From assembly GCA_017464025.1 (NCBI GenBank), contig JAFUEI010000040.1, forward strand, positions 1 to 64,000: a stretch of 64,000 nt of DNA, read 5' to 3'. A program made the position numbers and the translations under genes. Under the pieces are notes generated by a model. The model saw nothing but the letters and a program-made list of their open reading frames with translations. It made no database searches and was not told the DNA's origin. This document shows positions 35,701-45,164 of the stretch, in pieces (position 1 is the first letter of the stretch; each line of letters opens with the position of its first letter). This DNA is from Paludibacteraceae bacterium (GTDB taxonomy: Bacteria; Bacteroidota; Bacteroidia; Bacteroidales; Paludibacteraceae).

Positions 35701-37773
35701 GGGCACCTTCGCATACTGCCCGAACCTGAAGTGTGTCTATGCTCCGAATCTTACCATTGTGGCGGACTCCACCTTCACCGGATGCGTCAGCTTGGACGAG
35801 GACTGTGTGGACGATATGCTCTACAGTGGGAAGATTAAACTCGTAGGGGCCTATGCCTTCAAGAACTGCAAGGCGCTTACCTATGCCGATCTGACGCGAG
35901 TCAATCGGATAGGCGCTGCCACCTTTGCCGGATGTTCCAACCTCGAAACGGTATATATGGGAAGCCATGACCCGATATATCAGATGTTCGAAGGCTGCTC
36001 CAGCCTCGAGACCGTCTATATGAAAGATATGATAGGCACTATCGGTCACAAATCGTTCAACGGCTGCAACCTCAAGAAAATAGTTATCGAGACACCCAAC
36101 CCGCCCGACTTTGACCTCTGGGCGAATGAGTCCATCAAAGACCACATCTTCAGCGGACAGAACCTGAGCGAAATCGATGTATATACCCGTGGTGATTTTA
36201 TCAGCCGCTACCGTGAGGCCGACGGCTGGAAAGAGATGACCGTCAGAGTGATCCCTGGAAGCGAGACCTATGCTGCCAACCCTGTGGGCGGCTATATCAC
36301 CGACGAGAACTACACCAACCCCGCCAAGTGGGAGATTACCGTCGGACGTTCGCTCAATATCTACGGCGACGGCGTGGTGTCCAGCAACCTCTATCCCAAC
36401 AGCGATACCACGTATTTCTATCTTGACCCGCGCGCGTCATACTACTGGGACTATATCGACCAAGTATATATCAACAAGGGTATCACCGAACTCAATGTCA
36501 GGCTGATGAAATGGCGCATGGGCTCTCAGACCAAGCCGTGGCAGTTCTGCAAGAAAATTTACATCCCCTCCACAATGAAGAAAATGGTAGTCTATGCCTT
36601 TAACGACGGGGGATCGTCGGAACGAACGGATCGGATAAAGACAAAGACGGCGTATATGATTTCCTTATTGAGGATGTTTATTGCTACGCCGAGAATCCGG
36701 TGGACATCAGTTATGAAGGCGCAACCAGCGGGTGGCGTGACAGCAACAACGACTCCATAACCGTTGAAATCGGTATCACCGCCTATGGTACCATAATGAA
36801 ATATCTCACGCCCGGTTTTGATACGGAAAACGAAGCGTTGCGCAATGAGTATGGCATTCCACGTCTGCATGTGCTCCGCAAGAGCGGCGTGAAGGAAGCC
36901 TACGAAGCCGCTCCGGGCTACAAAGATCAGTTCATCGAAATCATTGCCGACCTCGTGGAGGGCGATGAGGTGGTAATCCCCAACTCCTATTCCGTCACCT
37001 TCGTTGACTGGGACGAGCGCTGGATCTCCACACAGATAGTGGAAGACGGCACCTTCGCCGCTGTGCCTGACGCTCCTGTACGCGAAGGCTATATCTTCAA
37101 GGGCTGGGAGGTCAACTATGTGATTGAGCCGGAGGCATGCGAAGACTGCATCATCAACAAACCTGTTTACGACGAGCCTCACAACTGCATCGCCGGCGTC
37201 AACGCCGACCTCGTAGTCCGCGCCATCTACGATGAAATTCCTGTACCTACCTACACCGTCTTCTTCCTCGACTGGGACGGCACCGAACTCGGCTCGCAGC
37301 ATGTGAAGGAAGGTCAACCGGCCGTAGCACCGCTCGACCCCGTGCGTGAAGGCTATGTGTTCGTCGGCTGGAACCGCGACTTCTCCGCTGTCACCGCCGA
37401 CATGACCGTCATGGCACTCTACACCGAAGCCGAAGCCGGTAAGTACACCGTCTTCTTCCTCGACTGGGACGGCACCGAACTCAAGAAAGAAACGGTCAGC
37501 GAAGGACAGGATGCCACCGCTCCCGCCGACCCCGCACGCGAAGGATATGAATTCACAGGCTGGAACCGCGACTTCACCAACGTCACCGAGGACATCATTG
37601 TTATTGCCGGTTACAAGAAGCTGGCCAATGCCCTCAATAACGTCACCGGCGATGCCGATGGCATGCCCCGCAAGCTGATGCGCAACGGCAGCCTCTACAT
37701 CATCATGCCCGACGGCCGCATCTTCGACACCACCGGCCGCTGCATCAGCCTCAGCGGCGCTGATGCCCTGTAA
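32729..37773 (+). pseudogene. Giant BspA-like LRR secreted protein, frameshifted
   Basis: Intended product about 1,680 residues, surface or secreted, likely adhesive. A Sec signal (MKRFFTLLVCGLTALMTTNVFA) starts at 32729. BspA-type leucine-rich repeats follow to about residue 1,290 (units such as VTEIGAGAFAFSGL and LKEVYVGKKVSQIDSYAF). At a G-run (36608-36612) the frame is lost and ends at 36760. One more G restores a continuous reading GIVGTNGSDKDKDGVYDF into the frame ending at 37773. That part has three InlB-B/Listeria-Bacteroides repeats (YTVFFLDWDGTEL, REGYVFVGWNRDF; about 1,420-1,630) and a KLMRNGSLYII tail. Sequencing error or slippage-based phase variation are the alternatives to true decay. 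Confidence 0.85.
36608..36612 (+). other. G-run where the BspA-like frame breaks
   Basis: Five Gs in AACGACGGGGGATCG. With six Gs the codons read Asp-Gly-Gly-Ile-Val-Gly and join the two frames exactly; with five they do not. Confidence 0.8.
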
Positions 37774-37787
37774 CACCGCCGCAGGCT

Positions 37788-37822
37788 CCTTAAAGACCTT
37801 AAAATCCTTAAGGTCTTTAAGG
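37788..37822 (+). terminator. 15-bp palindrome after the BspA-like gene
   Basis: A perfect 15-bp inverted repeat (37788-37802 with 37808-37822, loop AATCC) made of CCTTAAAGACC-type words. It resembles the array after 40,074. No strong T-run follows, so readthrough into the next gene is plausible. Confidence 0.65.
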
Positions 37823-37908
37823 TCCTGCCCCCCTCGGCATTGCGGCATTGGCTTGCCGCAATGCCCCAACTAAAAAACAACATATCTATCAACTAAAAAA
37901 CATTGAGT

Positions 37909-40074
37909 ATGAAAAAGTCTTACTTTTTTCTTGCTGCCATCTTGTTGGCAACAACAGCATTTGCAACCGACTACGATATCCGTGTAGGCGGCGTGCAGAT
38001 TACCTCTGAAAACAAGAACTCTCTTGTTCAGGAAATTCAGAAACAGGGGTTGACTGTCAGCGGCAACATCACTTTTGCCGAAGATGCCAACATGCTGATA
38101 TTGGAAGACTTTAATCTTTCCAAGCAAGACAACGCTGTACCTGGAATCGACCTCGGTTTCCAATCCGTTACTGTCATGCTGAAGGGATTCAACTCGATTC
38201 AGGGTGCCGGTACTGCACTCAAACTGGCAGATGCAAGTCCTGTTATCACGGGCAGCGGAAGTCTGTATCTCTACTCTTCTACAGCCGCCCCCGTTGAGAT
38301 GGAGAAAAGTTCGCTGAAAATCATGAATACGACGCTCGATGTGGTATCGTCCGAGTCGGCTGTCAAATGCAAAGACGGTGCCGACATGACCCGGAACAGC
38401 ATACAGATTGTCAACTCTGATGTCAAAATCAAATACGCTCACTCGGGAGACAAAAACGGCTACGCCATTGAAGGTGTTGACAAAGTGGACATCATGTTTT
38501 CTGACATTGATATCCAGCCGGACTCCGAGGCAGACGGCAAGAACATGGCATTATATGTCAATCAGTTGAACGTTGTAGCCGCCAAGCTGACCAATGCCTA
38601 TGCGTATCAGTACGTTTTTGATGCTGAAAAGAAGAACTACTACTATAGTAATAATGCTGCAAAAGTAGTTACATGGAGCCGCGTGATGGATGACGAGAAT
38701 GTGAGTGTAGCAATCAACGGAGAAGTTGCAACAACTGACAACTATCAGTTCAGCAGTCTTAAATCAGGTAAGGCTACTTTTATCAAGGTAGAAGGTTTCC
38801 AGAATACCGATACGTTGGTATTGGACAATGCTGACATTTCTACCACTGCGGGAACTGCCGGCATCAATGCCTTTAATAATTTCTTTGTTATCAAACTAAT
38901 CGGTCAAAATACCATCTCAACCAATGGAGCGGCTGGTATAGCTGCAGCGTTAGGCACGACAATTTGCGGTGACGGCTCGCTGCGGATCATTTCCAACAAT
39001 GCGGACGCTATTTGTATTGACAATCTTGGTCTGTCATTAGAAGACGAGGCAAAGATAGAGGCTGTGGGCGAATGCGGTCTGAGAGTAAAGACTGAAACTA
39101 ATTCATCGGTTGTGCTCAGGATAAACGACTACACCGATGCTATGTTCTCAGGAGATGAGGTAGCGATAGCGCTGAACAGCAACAACGAGAACGGAGGGCT
39201 TAAATTGGGCTCAAAAATCAGATTGGCTTATCCTTATAATCCGGACGAAGTGACAGGTGCTCCGGTACTGCGTTATGCAACACCCGAACCGATGGAGATA
39301 CCGTTCTCTATTGCCGGGCGAGAGGTGAACTCGTTCAATTATGAGAATCTGCATGATGCCATCGGCGCAAGCGGTGCTAATGAGGGCTATTATGAACTGA
39401 AATACGATCCTGATAAAAAAGAACTGGTATTCGATAACATCTCTTTCTCTGCCTCTCTTGTCACATACGGAGCGGGCGAACCGTTCCTCAAGGTTACCGG
39501 TGATTTAAATATAGTTATCAAAGGTACGAACCAAATCAACACCTCAGGCTTGGTAAAGACCGACTTCTTGAAACTGCAAGGTGGAACTCTGGCTGTTTCA
39601 GGCAAATACGAGAACCCGAAAATTGATATTTTCGGTTCCGACGATAATTCTTTTGCCGAACTTCAGACCGGAGCAACATTGTCGTTCGAGCAGAATCTGA
39701 CACTCAGTGCTACCGGGTTTGCAAAAGGTGTTCACGGTGCTAATGCCAATACCGGAACCACCGTCAAGTTCAACTATACCGATGTCACTATCGGTGCCAA
39801 GGAAGAAGTGTATAGCGACATCGAGAGCATGGAGTTTGAGAACGCCCGGATTATTTCTCCCGAAGAGGCTGCTTTCTCGGCAGAACTTCGCGGTGTGGCT
39901 GTAGGCGGACAGTTGGTTGCCAACAACCAAGTGATAGTGGAAAGCCATTTGGAGAATGCTATCGACGATATTTCAGGCGCCCGTGAAGGCGTGCGCAAAG
40001 AGTTGCGCGACGGTGCGGTATATATCATCCGCGGCGACAAACGCTACAACCTGCTCGGCGCTGAAGTACTGTAG
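37909..40074 (+). CDS. Secreted protein with three related beta modules
   Basis: A 721-residue precursor with a Sec signal (SYFFLAAILLATTAFA). Function unknown. Three modules share a plan: an opening strand (IRVGGVQITSENKNSL; VSVAINGEVATTDNY; FSIAGREVNSFNYENL), then a NITFAEDANMLILEDF-like strand pair, then VMLKGFNSI / VIKLIGQNTI / NIVIKGTNQI. They start near residues 22, 265 and 470. The short, regular strands suggest a beta-helix or solenoid. The C-terminus KELRDGAVYIIRGDKRYNLLG is the same tail type as in two other secreted proteins here. ATG at 37909 is preferred to TTG two codons upstream. It lies 135 bases after the BspA-like gene with no clear promoter between, so the two may be cotranscribed. 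Confidence 0.75.
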   Translation: MKKSYFFLAAILLATTAFATDYDIRVGGVQITSENKNSLVQEIQKQGLTVSGNITFAEDANMLILEDFNLSKQDNAVPGIDLGFQSVTVMLKGFNSIQGAGTALKLADASPVITGSGSLYLYSSTAAPVEMEKSSLKIMNTTLDVVSSESAVKCKDGADMTRNSIQIVNSDVKIKYAHSGDKNGYAIEGVDKVDIMFSDIDIQPDSEADGKNMALYVNQLNVVAAKLTNAYAYQYVFDAEKKNYYYSNNAAKVVTWSRVMDDENVSVAINGEVATTDNYQFSSLKSGKATFIKVEGFQNTDTLVLDNADISTTAGTAGINAFNNFFVIKLIGQNTISTNGAAGIAAALGTTICGDGSLRIISNNADAICIDNLGLSLEDEAKIEAVGECGLRVKTETNSSVVLRINDYTDAMFSGDEVAIALNSNNENGGLKLGSKIRLAYPYNPDEVTGAPVLRYATPEPMEIPFSIAGREVNSFNYENLHDAIGASGANEGYYELKYDPDKKELVFDNISFSASLVTYGAGEPFLKVTGDLNIVIKGTNQINTSGLVKTDFLKLQGGTLAVSGKYENPKIDIFGSDDNSFAELQTGATLSFEQNLTLSATGFAKGVHGANANTGTTVKFNYTDVTIGAKEEVYSDIESMEFENARIISPEEAAFSAELRGVAVGGQLVANNQVIVESHLENAIDDISGAREGVRKELRDGAVYIIRGDKRYNLLGAEVL

Positions 40075-40075
40075 G

Positions 40076-40132
40076 CTCTTTAAGTCTTTAGGGTCCTTTA
40101 AGACCCTAAAGAACCTAAAGACCTTAAGAACC
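40076..40132. repeat. CTTTAAGG-type repeat cluster
   Basis: Several words of CTTTAAG/CCTTAAG type in both orientations, including a perfect 11-bp stem TCTTTAGGGTC/GACCCTAAAGA (40085-40095 with 40102-40112). It directly follows the stop codon, as the related palindrome does after the BspA-like gene. Confidence 0.75.
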
Positions 40133-40146
40133 TTACCCCGGCCCCC

Positions 40147-40189
40147 TACCAATAGCATTGCGCTGATAATCAGCGCAGTGCTATTGGTA
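40147..40189 (+). terminator. Long hairpin after the triple-module gene
   Basis: TACCAATAGCA and TGCGCTGAT pair with ATCAGCGCA and TGCTATTGGTA: 21 pairs with one G-T wobble and a single-base apex gap. AACTTTTATT follows. The core is shared with the hairpin at 50791-50821. Confidence 0.8.
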
Positions 40190-40372
40190 AACTTTTATTC
40201 GCCTCATCCTCTGTCTCTTAACTTCAACCACCCTGAGGAGAAACAAGGGTCTCGGTAATGGGAAGCCCGTGTGAAGAATTTCCCTCAAGTTTACCAATTT
40301 TTCTCGCGCGCCATCCGTTTTCCCGTTGTTCCCTGAAAATCCGCTCTCATCTGCCTGTGCGACACCTTGGAA

Positions 40373-40403
40373 TTGGGAATTACAAAAAAATATACTAACT
40401 TTG
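40373..40403 (+). promoter_or_regulatory. Promoter of nagB
   Basis: TTG (40373-40375), 20 bases, TAACTTTG (40396-40403), with a leader of about 65 bases. Confidence 0.8.
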
Positions 40404-40477
40404 CAGCGTGAATGGGAATACCTGTGGCCTCCCGTAGCCCGGCCCTTCATAACCGCTAACCAACTAACTTTACTGCA

Positions 40478-41287
40478 ATGAGACTGATTATCGAACCTGA
40501 TTATGACTCGCTGTCCCGCTGGGCGGCCAACTATGTCGCACGGCGCATCAACGAGGCACAGCCCAAAGAAAGCAAACCCTTCGTTCTGGGTCTTCCCACC
40601 GGCTCCTCGCCCCTCGGCATGTACAAAGAGCTTGTCCGCCTCTACCAGAACGGCGTCGTGAGCTTCCGCAATGTCGTTACGTTCAATATGGACGAGTATG
40701 TCGGCCTGCCCGAAGAGCATCCCGAGTGCTATCACTCCTTCAAGTGGAACAACTTCTTCAGCCACATCGACATCCGTAAGGACAATGTCAACATCCTCAA
40801 CGGCAATGCCAACGACCTGCAGGCCGAGTGTGCACGCTATGAAGAGAAGATTCGTTACTACGGAGGCATTGACCTCTTCCTTGGAGGCATCGGCCCTGAC
40901 GGACATATCGCCTTCAACGAACCCGGCTCCTCGCTCAGTTCCCGCACGCGCAAGAAGAACCTCACCACCGACACTATCATCGCCAACTCGCGCTTCTTCA
41001 ACGGTGATGTCAACCTCGTCCCCAAGACGGCGCTCACCGTCGGTGTCGGCACCATCATGGAGGCCAAGGAGGTCCTCATCATGGTCAACGGCCACAACAA
41101 GGCCCGCGCGCTCCAGCACGCCGTTGAAGAACCTATCAACCACATGTGGACCATCAGCGCACTCCAGATGCACCAGCGCGGCATCATCGTATGCGACGAA
41201 GCCGCCTGCGAAGAACTCAAGGTAGGCACCTACAAGTATTTCCGCGACATCGAGAAGGACAACCTCAATCCTGACACGCTGCTCTAA
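40478..41287 (+). CDS. nagB: Glucosamine-6-phosphate deaminase
   Basis: Converts glucosamine-6-phosphate to fructose-6-phosphate and ammonia in amino-sugar catabolism. The 269-residue protein has the phosphate loop [32 protein letters not shown] (catalytic Asp), [20 protein letters not shown] and the allosteric-type C-terminus. Length and motifs fit the hexameric NagB type. It is followed after 5 bases by the DnaJ/TerB gene. Confidence 0.97.
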   Translation: MRLIIEPDYDSLSRWAANYVARRINEAQPKESKPFVLGLPTGSSPLGMYKELVRLYQNGVVSFRNVVTFNMDEYVGLPEEHPECYHSFKWNNFFSHIDIRKDNVNILNGNANDLQAECARYEEKIRYYGGIDLFLGGIGPDGHIAFNEPGSSLSSRTRKKNLTTDTIIANSRFFNGDVNLVPKTALTVGVGTIMEAKEVLIMVNGHNKARALQHAVEEPINHMWTISALQMHQRGIIVCDEAACEELKVGTYKYFRDIEKDNLNPDTLL

Positions 41288-41292
41288 AACCT

Positions 41293-42051
41293 ATGTCTGC
41301 TGCCAAATGGATACTCGGAGGCCTCGGCTTCGTGCTCGGAGGCCCTATCGGTGCCGTCATCGGCGTCGTTATCGGCTCGCTCTTCGAGGACAACAAGGCG
41401 CTGCCTAAAGCCGGCGACACCACAGAGTCGGCCGGCACGGGACAGCATTTCCGCCACCGCCCCACGCAGGGCGACATACGCGTCTCATTGCTCGTGCTCG
41501 TCGCCTGCGTCATGAAGGCTGACGGCCACGTCAAACGCCAGGAACTGGACGTCGTGAAGCGCTTCCTCTTGCAAAACTACGGCGAAGAAGACGGCAAGGC
41601 AGCCCTGCAGATGCTGCGCCAATTGCTCGACCAGCAAATCGACCATATCGCCGTCGCGCGACAGATACGCGACAACGTGAACTACTCCACCCGCCTCGAG
41701 ATTCTGCATTTCCTGCTGGACCTGGCCCATGCCGACGGCGCCTACGATCCTGCCGAACAGCAGGTCATCGAGCAGATATTCCGGGCACTCTATGTCTCCC
41801 CCGCCGACTACCGAGCCCTGCTGGCACTCTACGGAAGGCAGCAGGACCCCGACTGGGCGTACAAAGCCTTGGAGATCGAGCCCTCTGCCACCAACGAAGA
41901 CGTCAAGAAAGCCTACCGCCGGATGGCTATGAAGTACCATCCCGACAAGGTAGCCTCCGCAGGTGACGACGTGAAGCAGAAAGCCACCGAGAAGTTCAGG
42001 GCTGTCAACGAGGCCTATGAGGCCGTAAAGAAACAACGGGGGATGGCCTGA
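41293..42051 (+). CDS. TerB- and J-domain co-chaperone, DjlA type
   Basis: A 252-residue protein with a glycine-rich membrane-like N-terminus (WILGGLGFVLGGPIGAVIGV), a TerB-like helical domain (about 55-170; VLVACVMKADGHVKRQELD, LDLAHADGAYDPAEQQVI) and a C-terminal J domain (about 190-252) with the HPD motif in KYHPDKVAS. It would stimulate DnaK, probably at the inner membrane. The order is that of DjlA. It is probably cotranscribed with nagB. Confidence 0.9.
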   Translation: MSAAKWILGGLGFVLGGPIGAVIGVVIGSLFEDNKALPKAGDTTESAGTGQHFRHRPTQGDIRVSLLVLVACVMKADGHVKRQELDVVKRFLLQNYGEEDGKAALQMLRQLLDQQIDHIAVARQIRDNVNYSTRLEILHFLLDLAHADGAYDPAEQQVIEQIFRALYVSPADYRALLALYGRQQDPDWAYKALEIEPSATNEDVKKAYRRMAMKYHPDKVASAGDDVKQKATEKFRAVNEAYEAVKKQRGMA

Positions 42052-42098
42052 CAATCTCCCTACTATCCTGCCTATTGCAGGTATAACAACCCCTATTT

Positions 42099-43559
42099 AT
42101 GCAGATTTACAACACACTCACACGCAGCAAGCAGGAGTTTATCCCGCTGCACGCACCCCACGTGGGGATGTACGTATGCGGCCCTACCGTCTATGGCGAC
42201 GCCCACTTGGGCCACGCACGCCCTGCCATCACCTTCGACCTGCTCTACCGCTACCTCACCCACTTGGGCTACAAGGTGCGCTATGTGCGCAACATCACCG
42301 ATGTGGGCCATCTGGAGCACGATGCTGACGAAGGCGAGGACAAGATACAGAAGAAAGCCCGTCTCGAGCAGTTGGAGCCGATGGAGGTCGTGCAGTACTA
42401 TCTCAACCGCTACCACCGCGACATGGAGGCGCTGAACGTGCTGCCGCCGTCAATCGAACCCCACGCTTCGGGACACATCATCGAGCAGATAGAGTTCATC
42501 AAGAAGATTCTTGCTGCCGGCTATGCCTACGAGAGCGAGGGCAGCGTCTATTTCGACGTAGAGAAATACGCCCGCGACTTCCATTACGGCAAGCTGTCTG
42601 GCCGTAACATCGAAGAACTCTATGCCGAGACGCGCGAACTGGACGGCCAGCAAGAGAAACGCCACTCCTTCGACTTTGCCCTCTGGAAGAAAGCTTCTCC
42701 CGAACACATCATGCACTGGCCCAGCCCCTGGAGCGAAGGCTTCCCCGGTTGGCACCTCGAGTGCTCCACCATGGGTACCAAATATCTGGGTGAGCAGTTC
42801 GACATACACGGTGGAGGTATGGACCTCATGTTTCCCCACCACGAAGCGGAGATTGCGCAGAGTTGCGCCGCACTCGGTCACGACACCGTGAAGTACTGGA
42901 TGCACAACAACATGATTACCATCGCCGGCAAGAAGATGGGCAAGAGCTACGGCAACTTCATCACGCTGGAGCAGTTCTTCACCGGTCAGCACCCGCTGCT
43001 CAGCAAGCCCTTCACGCCGATGACGATACGCTTCTTCATCCTCATGGCCCACTATCGCTCCACCGTGGACTTCTCCAGCGAAGCCCTTGAGGCTGCCGAG
43101 AAAGGACTGGCACGCCTTACGGAGGCCTATACGCGCCTCATGAAGTTGCAGCCTGCCGCCACCTCCACGGTGGATGTAAAAGGGCTGCGCGAGCGCTGCG
43201 AAGAGGCCATGGCCGACGACCTGAACTCCCCCATCGTCATCTCCCATCTGTTCGACTCGGCCCGCGCCGTCAACACCGTGTTCGACGGCAAGGCCACCCT
43301 CTCGCAAGCCGACCTCACGGAGTTGCAGCAGGTGTGGAAACTGTTTGTGGAAGATATCCTCGGTCTGCGCATGAACGCTGGCGAAGCCGCCAGCGGTACA
43401 CAGGAGGCCTACAAAGGGGCTGTGGACTTGCTGCTGAACATGCGTCTCGATGCCAAGCGGGAAAAGAACTGGGGCCTCTCCGACAAGATACGCAACGAGC
43501 TCACCGCACTCGGCTTCAACATCAAAGACACGAAAGACGGCTTCGAATGGAGTCTCTGA
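42099..43559 (+). CDS. cysS: Cysteinyl-tRNA synthetase
   Basis: Charges tRNA-Cys. The 486-residue class I synthetase has [17 protein letters not shown] near 27-43 (zinc Cys and HIGH variant), GWHLECSTM with a zinc Cys, HHEAEIAQS, and KMGKSYGN near 283 as the KMSKS variant. The C-terminal DALR-like helical domain is complete. It lies 47 bases after the DjlA-like gene. Confidence 0.97.
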   Translation: MQIYNTLTRSKQEFIPLHAPHVGMYVCGPTVYGDAHLGHARPAITFDLLYRYLTHLGYKVRYVRNITDVGHLEHDADEGEDKIQKKARLEQLEPMEVVQYYLNRYHRDMEALNVLPPSIEPHASGHIIEQIEFIKKILAAGYAYESEGSVYFDVEKYARDFHYGKLSGRNIEELYAETRELDGQQEKRHSFDFALWKKASPEHIMHWPSPWSEGFPGWHLECSTMGTKYLGEQFDIHGGGMDLMFPHHEAEIAQSCAALGHDTVKYWMHNNMITIAGKKMGKSYGNFITLEQFFTGQHPLLSKPFTPMTIRFFILMAHYRSTVDFSSEALEAAEKGLARLTEAYTRLMKLQPAATSTVDVKGLRERCEEAMADDLNSPIVISHLFDSARAVNTVFDGKATLSQADLTELQQVWKLFVEDILGLRMNAGEAASGTQEAYKGAVDLLLNMRLDAKREKNWGLSDKIRNELTALGFNIKDTKDGFEWSL

Positions 43560-43646
43560 CAGCCGAAGAACGAAGTCTCTGACAACCGGCGCCGACCTTG
43601 GAAGAAGAAAAAAGCATCCCTTCCGGTAAGAAAAAACATTTTCCGC

Positions 43647-43677
43647 TTGCACAATTCAAAAAGTTGCCGTACCTTTG
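43647..43677 (+). promoter_or_regulatory. Promoter of tRNA-Pro
   Basis: TTG (43647-43649), 20 bases, TACCTTTG (43670-43677), 22 bases before the mature tRNA. Confidence 0.8.
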
Positions 43678-43699
43678 CAGCCGCTTTGGGAAAAAGCCA

Positions 43700-43773
43700 C
43701 GGGATGTGGCGCAGTCCGGTAGCGCAACGGTCTGGGGGACCGGAGGTCGCAAGTTCAAATCTTGTCATCCCGA
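43700..43773 (+). tRNA. tRNA-Pro (GGG anticodon)
   Basis: A 74-nt cloverleaf: acceptor CGGGATG/CATCCCG with the C1-G72 pair typical of tRNA-Pro, D-arm GCGC/GCGC, anticodon loop CTGGGGG (anticodon GGG), T-arm GCAAG TTCAAAT CTTGT, discriminator A. The top pair of the anticodon stem is A-G. CCA is not encoded. Confidence 0.94.
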
Positions 43774-43775
43774 CA

Positions 43776-43812
43776 AAGGAAAGAGTCCGAAAGGCTCTTT
43801 CCTTCTTTTATT
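43776..43812 (+). terminator. tRNA-Pro terminator
   Basis: A 10-bp perfect stem AAGGAAAGAG/CTCTTTCCTT (43776-43785 with 43795-43804) followed by CTTTTATTA. Confidence 0.85.
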
Positions 43813-43835
43813 ATGTCTCTTTCCGCAGGCTTCAC

Positions 43836-43866
43836 TTGCACCATAAGCAGAAAAACACTACCTTTG
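43836..43866 (+). promoter_or_regulatory. Promoter of the GH53 gene
   Basis: TTG (43836-43838), 20 bases, TACCTTTG (43859-43866), 25 bases before the start. Confidence 0.8.
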
Positions 43867-43891
43867 CAGCACCAAAAAACAATACACCGTC

Positions 43892-45124
43892 ATGAAAAGA
43901 CACGTATTCACCCTTTTTATCGCTCTGCTGGTAGCACTGAGTGCACAGGCACAAGAGAAATATGCGGGAGGCGACATCTCGATGCTGCCCTCCTATGAAT
44001 CCGCCAACGTGAAATATACCGATGCCGAAGGCAAGCGCATTGACAATCTGATTACCTATTTCCACGACAAGGCCGGTTTCAACATCGCCCGTGTGCGTCT
44101 GTTCGTCAACCCGAACAAGAAAGATGTCGGCGTTGTGCAGGATCTTGAGTATGCCGTTGCTCTCTCCAAGCGCATCAAAGAGGCAGGGCTCGCTCTTCTG
44201 TTCGATTTCCATTACTCCGACACGTGGGCCGACCCCAAAGCCCAATGGATTCCCGCCGCATGGACAAGCATACCCGATGCCGCCCTGCCCGACACCCTGT
44301 ATCAATATACGAAGCGTGTGCTCACGCGGCTGGTAGCGGAAGGGGCCACCCCCGACTTTATTCAGACCGGCAACGAAATCAGCTACGGCATGCTGTGGGG
44401 GCCCGACGGCAAACGGAACTACTACTGCCACTACGACAAAGATGCCAACTGGGAACGTTTCTGCAAACTGCTCACAGAGGCAGGCAAGGCCTGCCGCGAG
44501 ATATGCCCTGACGCAAAGATTATTATCCACACCGAGCGAACCAACAACTGGAACGGCACGATGAAGATATACAACCGTCTGGCTTCGGTGGACTACGACA
44601 TCATCGGCCTGAGCTACTACCCCGAGTGGCACAACAACCTGCTCAGCCTGACGAGTGTGCTCAACAGCATCCACGCTACGTTCGCCGACAAGCCGGTAAT
44701 GATTGTGGAGACAGACTACTACAACAACTGGTATCCGGAAAACGCCACCTACAACTTCACCTCCACATGGCCGGCCTCCCCTGCGGGACAGAAGAAGTTT
44801 CTCGACGATCTGGTGGCAGCCGTGAAAGACCTGGACTACATGACCGGCATTCTCTACTGGTTCCCCGAAGAAAACCCGTACAACAACCGTGTCTATGAGC
44901 CCTGGTACAACCACGGTCTGTTCAACCCCAATACAGGCAAGGTGTCCGACGCTCTCTTCAGCCTCAAGGCACTGCGCAACAATCTTACCTCCGTGGAAAA
45001 CGTCACACCGGCAACCGACGCTGCCGAAGGCACCGTCTATACGATTGACGGCCGCCGCCTCAGCAGCGATGCCGTTCTCCCCCACGGACTCTACATTATA
45101 AACGGGAAAAAAGCTGTCCGCTAA
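43892..45124 (+). CDS. GH53 endo-beta-1,4-galactanase
   Basis: Hydrolyses beta-1,4-galactan side chains of type I arabinogalactan. The 410-residue precursor has a Sec signal (1-21, ending LSAQAQ), then a (beta/alpha)8 domain: GGDISMLPSYE, NIARVRLFVNP, LLFDFHYSDTWADP, DFIQTGNEISYGMLWG (acid/base Glu) and MIVETDYYNNW (nucleophile Glu). After residue 365 a short tail (GTVYTIDGRRL, GLYIINGKKAVR) resembles C-terminal sorting signals of secreted Bacteroidetes proteins. No SusC/SusD pair is adjacent. It converges on the OPT gene. Confidence 0.93.
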   Translation: MKRHVFTLFIALLVALSAQAQEKYAGGDISMLPSYESANVKYTDAEGKRIDNLITYFHDKAGFNIARVRLFVNPNKKDVGVVQDLEYAVALSKRIKEAGLALLFDFHYSDTWADPKAQWIPAAWTSIPDAALPDTLYQYTKRVLTRLVAEGATPDFIQTGNEISYGMLWGPDGKRNYYCHYDKDANWERFCKLLTEAGKACREICPDAKIIIHTERTNNWNGTMKIYNRLASVDYDIIGLSYYPEWHNNLLSLTSVLNSIHATFADKPVMIVETDYYNNWYPENATYNFTSTWPASPAGQKKFLDDLVAAVKDLDYMTGILYWFPEENPYNNRVYEPWYNHGLFNPNTGKVSDALFSLKALRNNLTSVENVTPATDAAEGTVYTIDGRRLSSDAVLPHGLYIINGKKAVR

Positions 45125-45164
45125 GAATTATCGCAAAAGAGCGAATAGTCTGCGTCACTACCGC

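Larger units (their letters stand above)
40075..40477. other. Intergenic region before nagB
   Basis: No ORF. In order: CTTTAAGG-type repeats, a long hairpin at 40147-40189, a stretch (about 40,210-40,365) with some resemblance to cobalamin riboswitch cores, and the nagB promoter. Confidence 0.6.
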
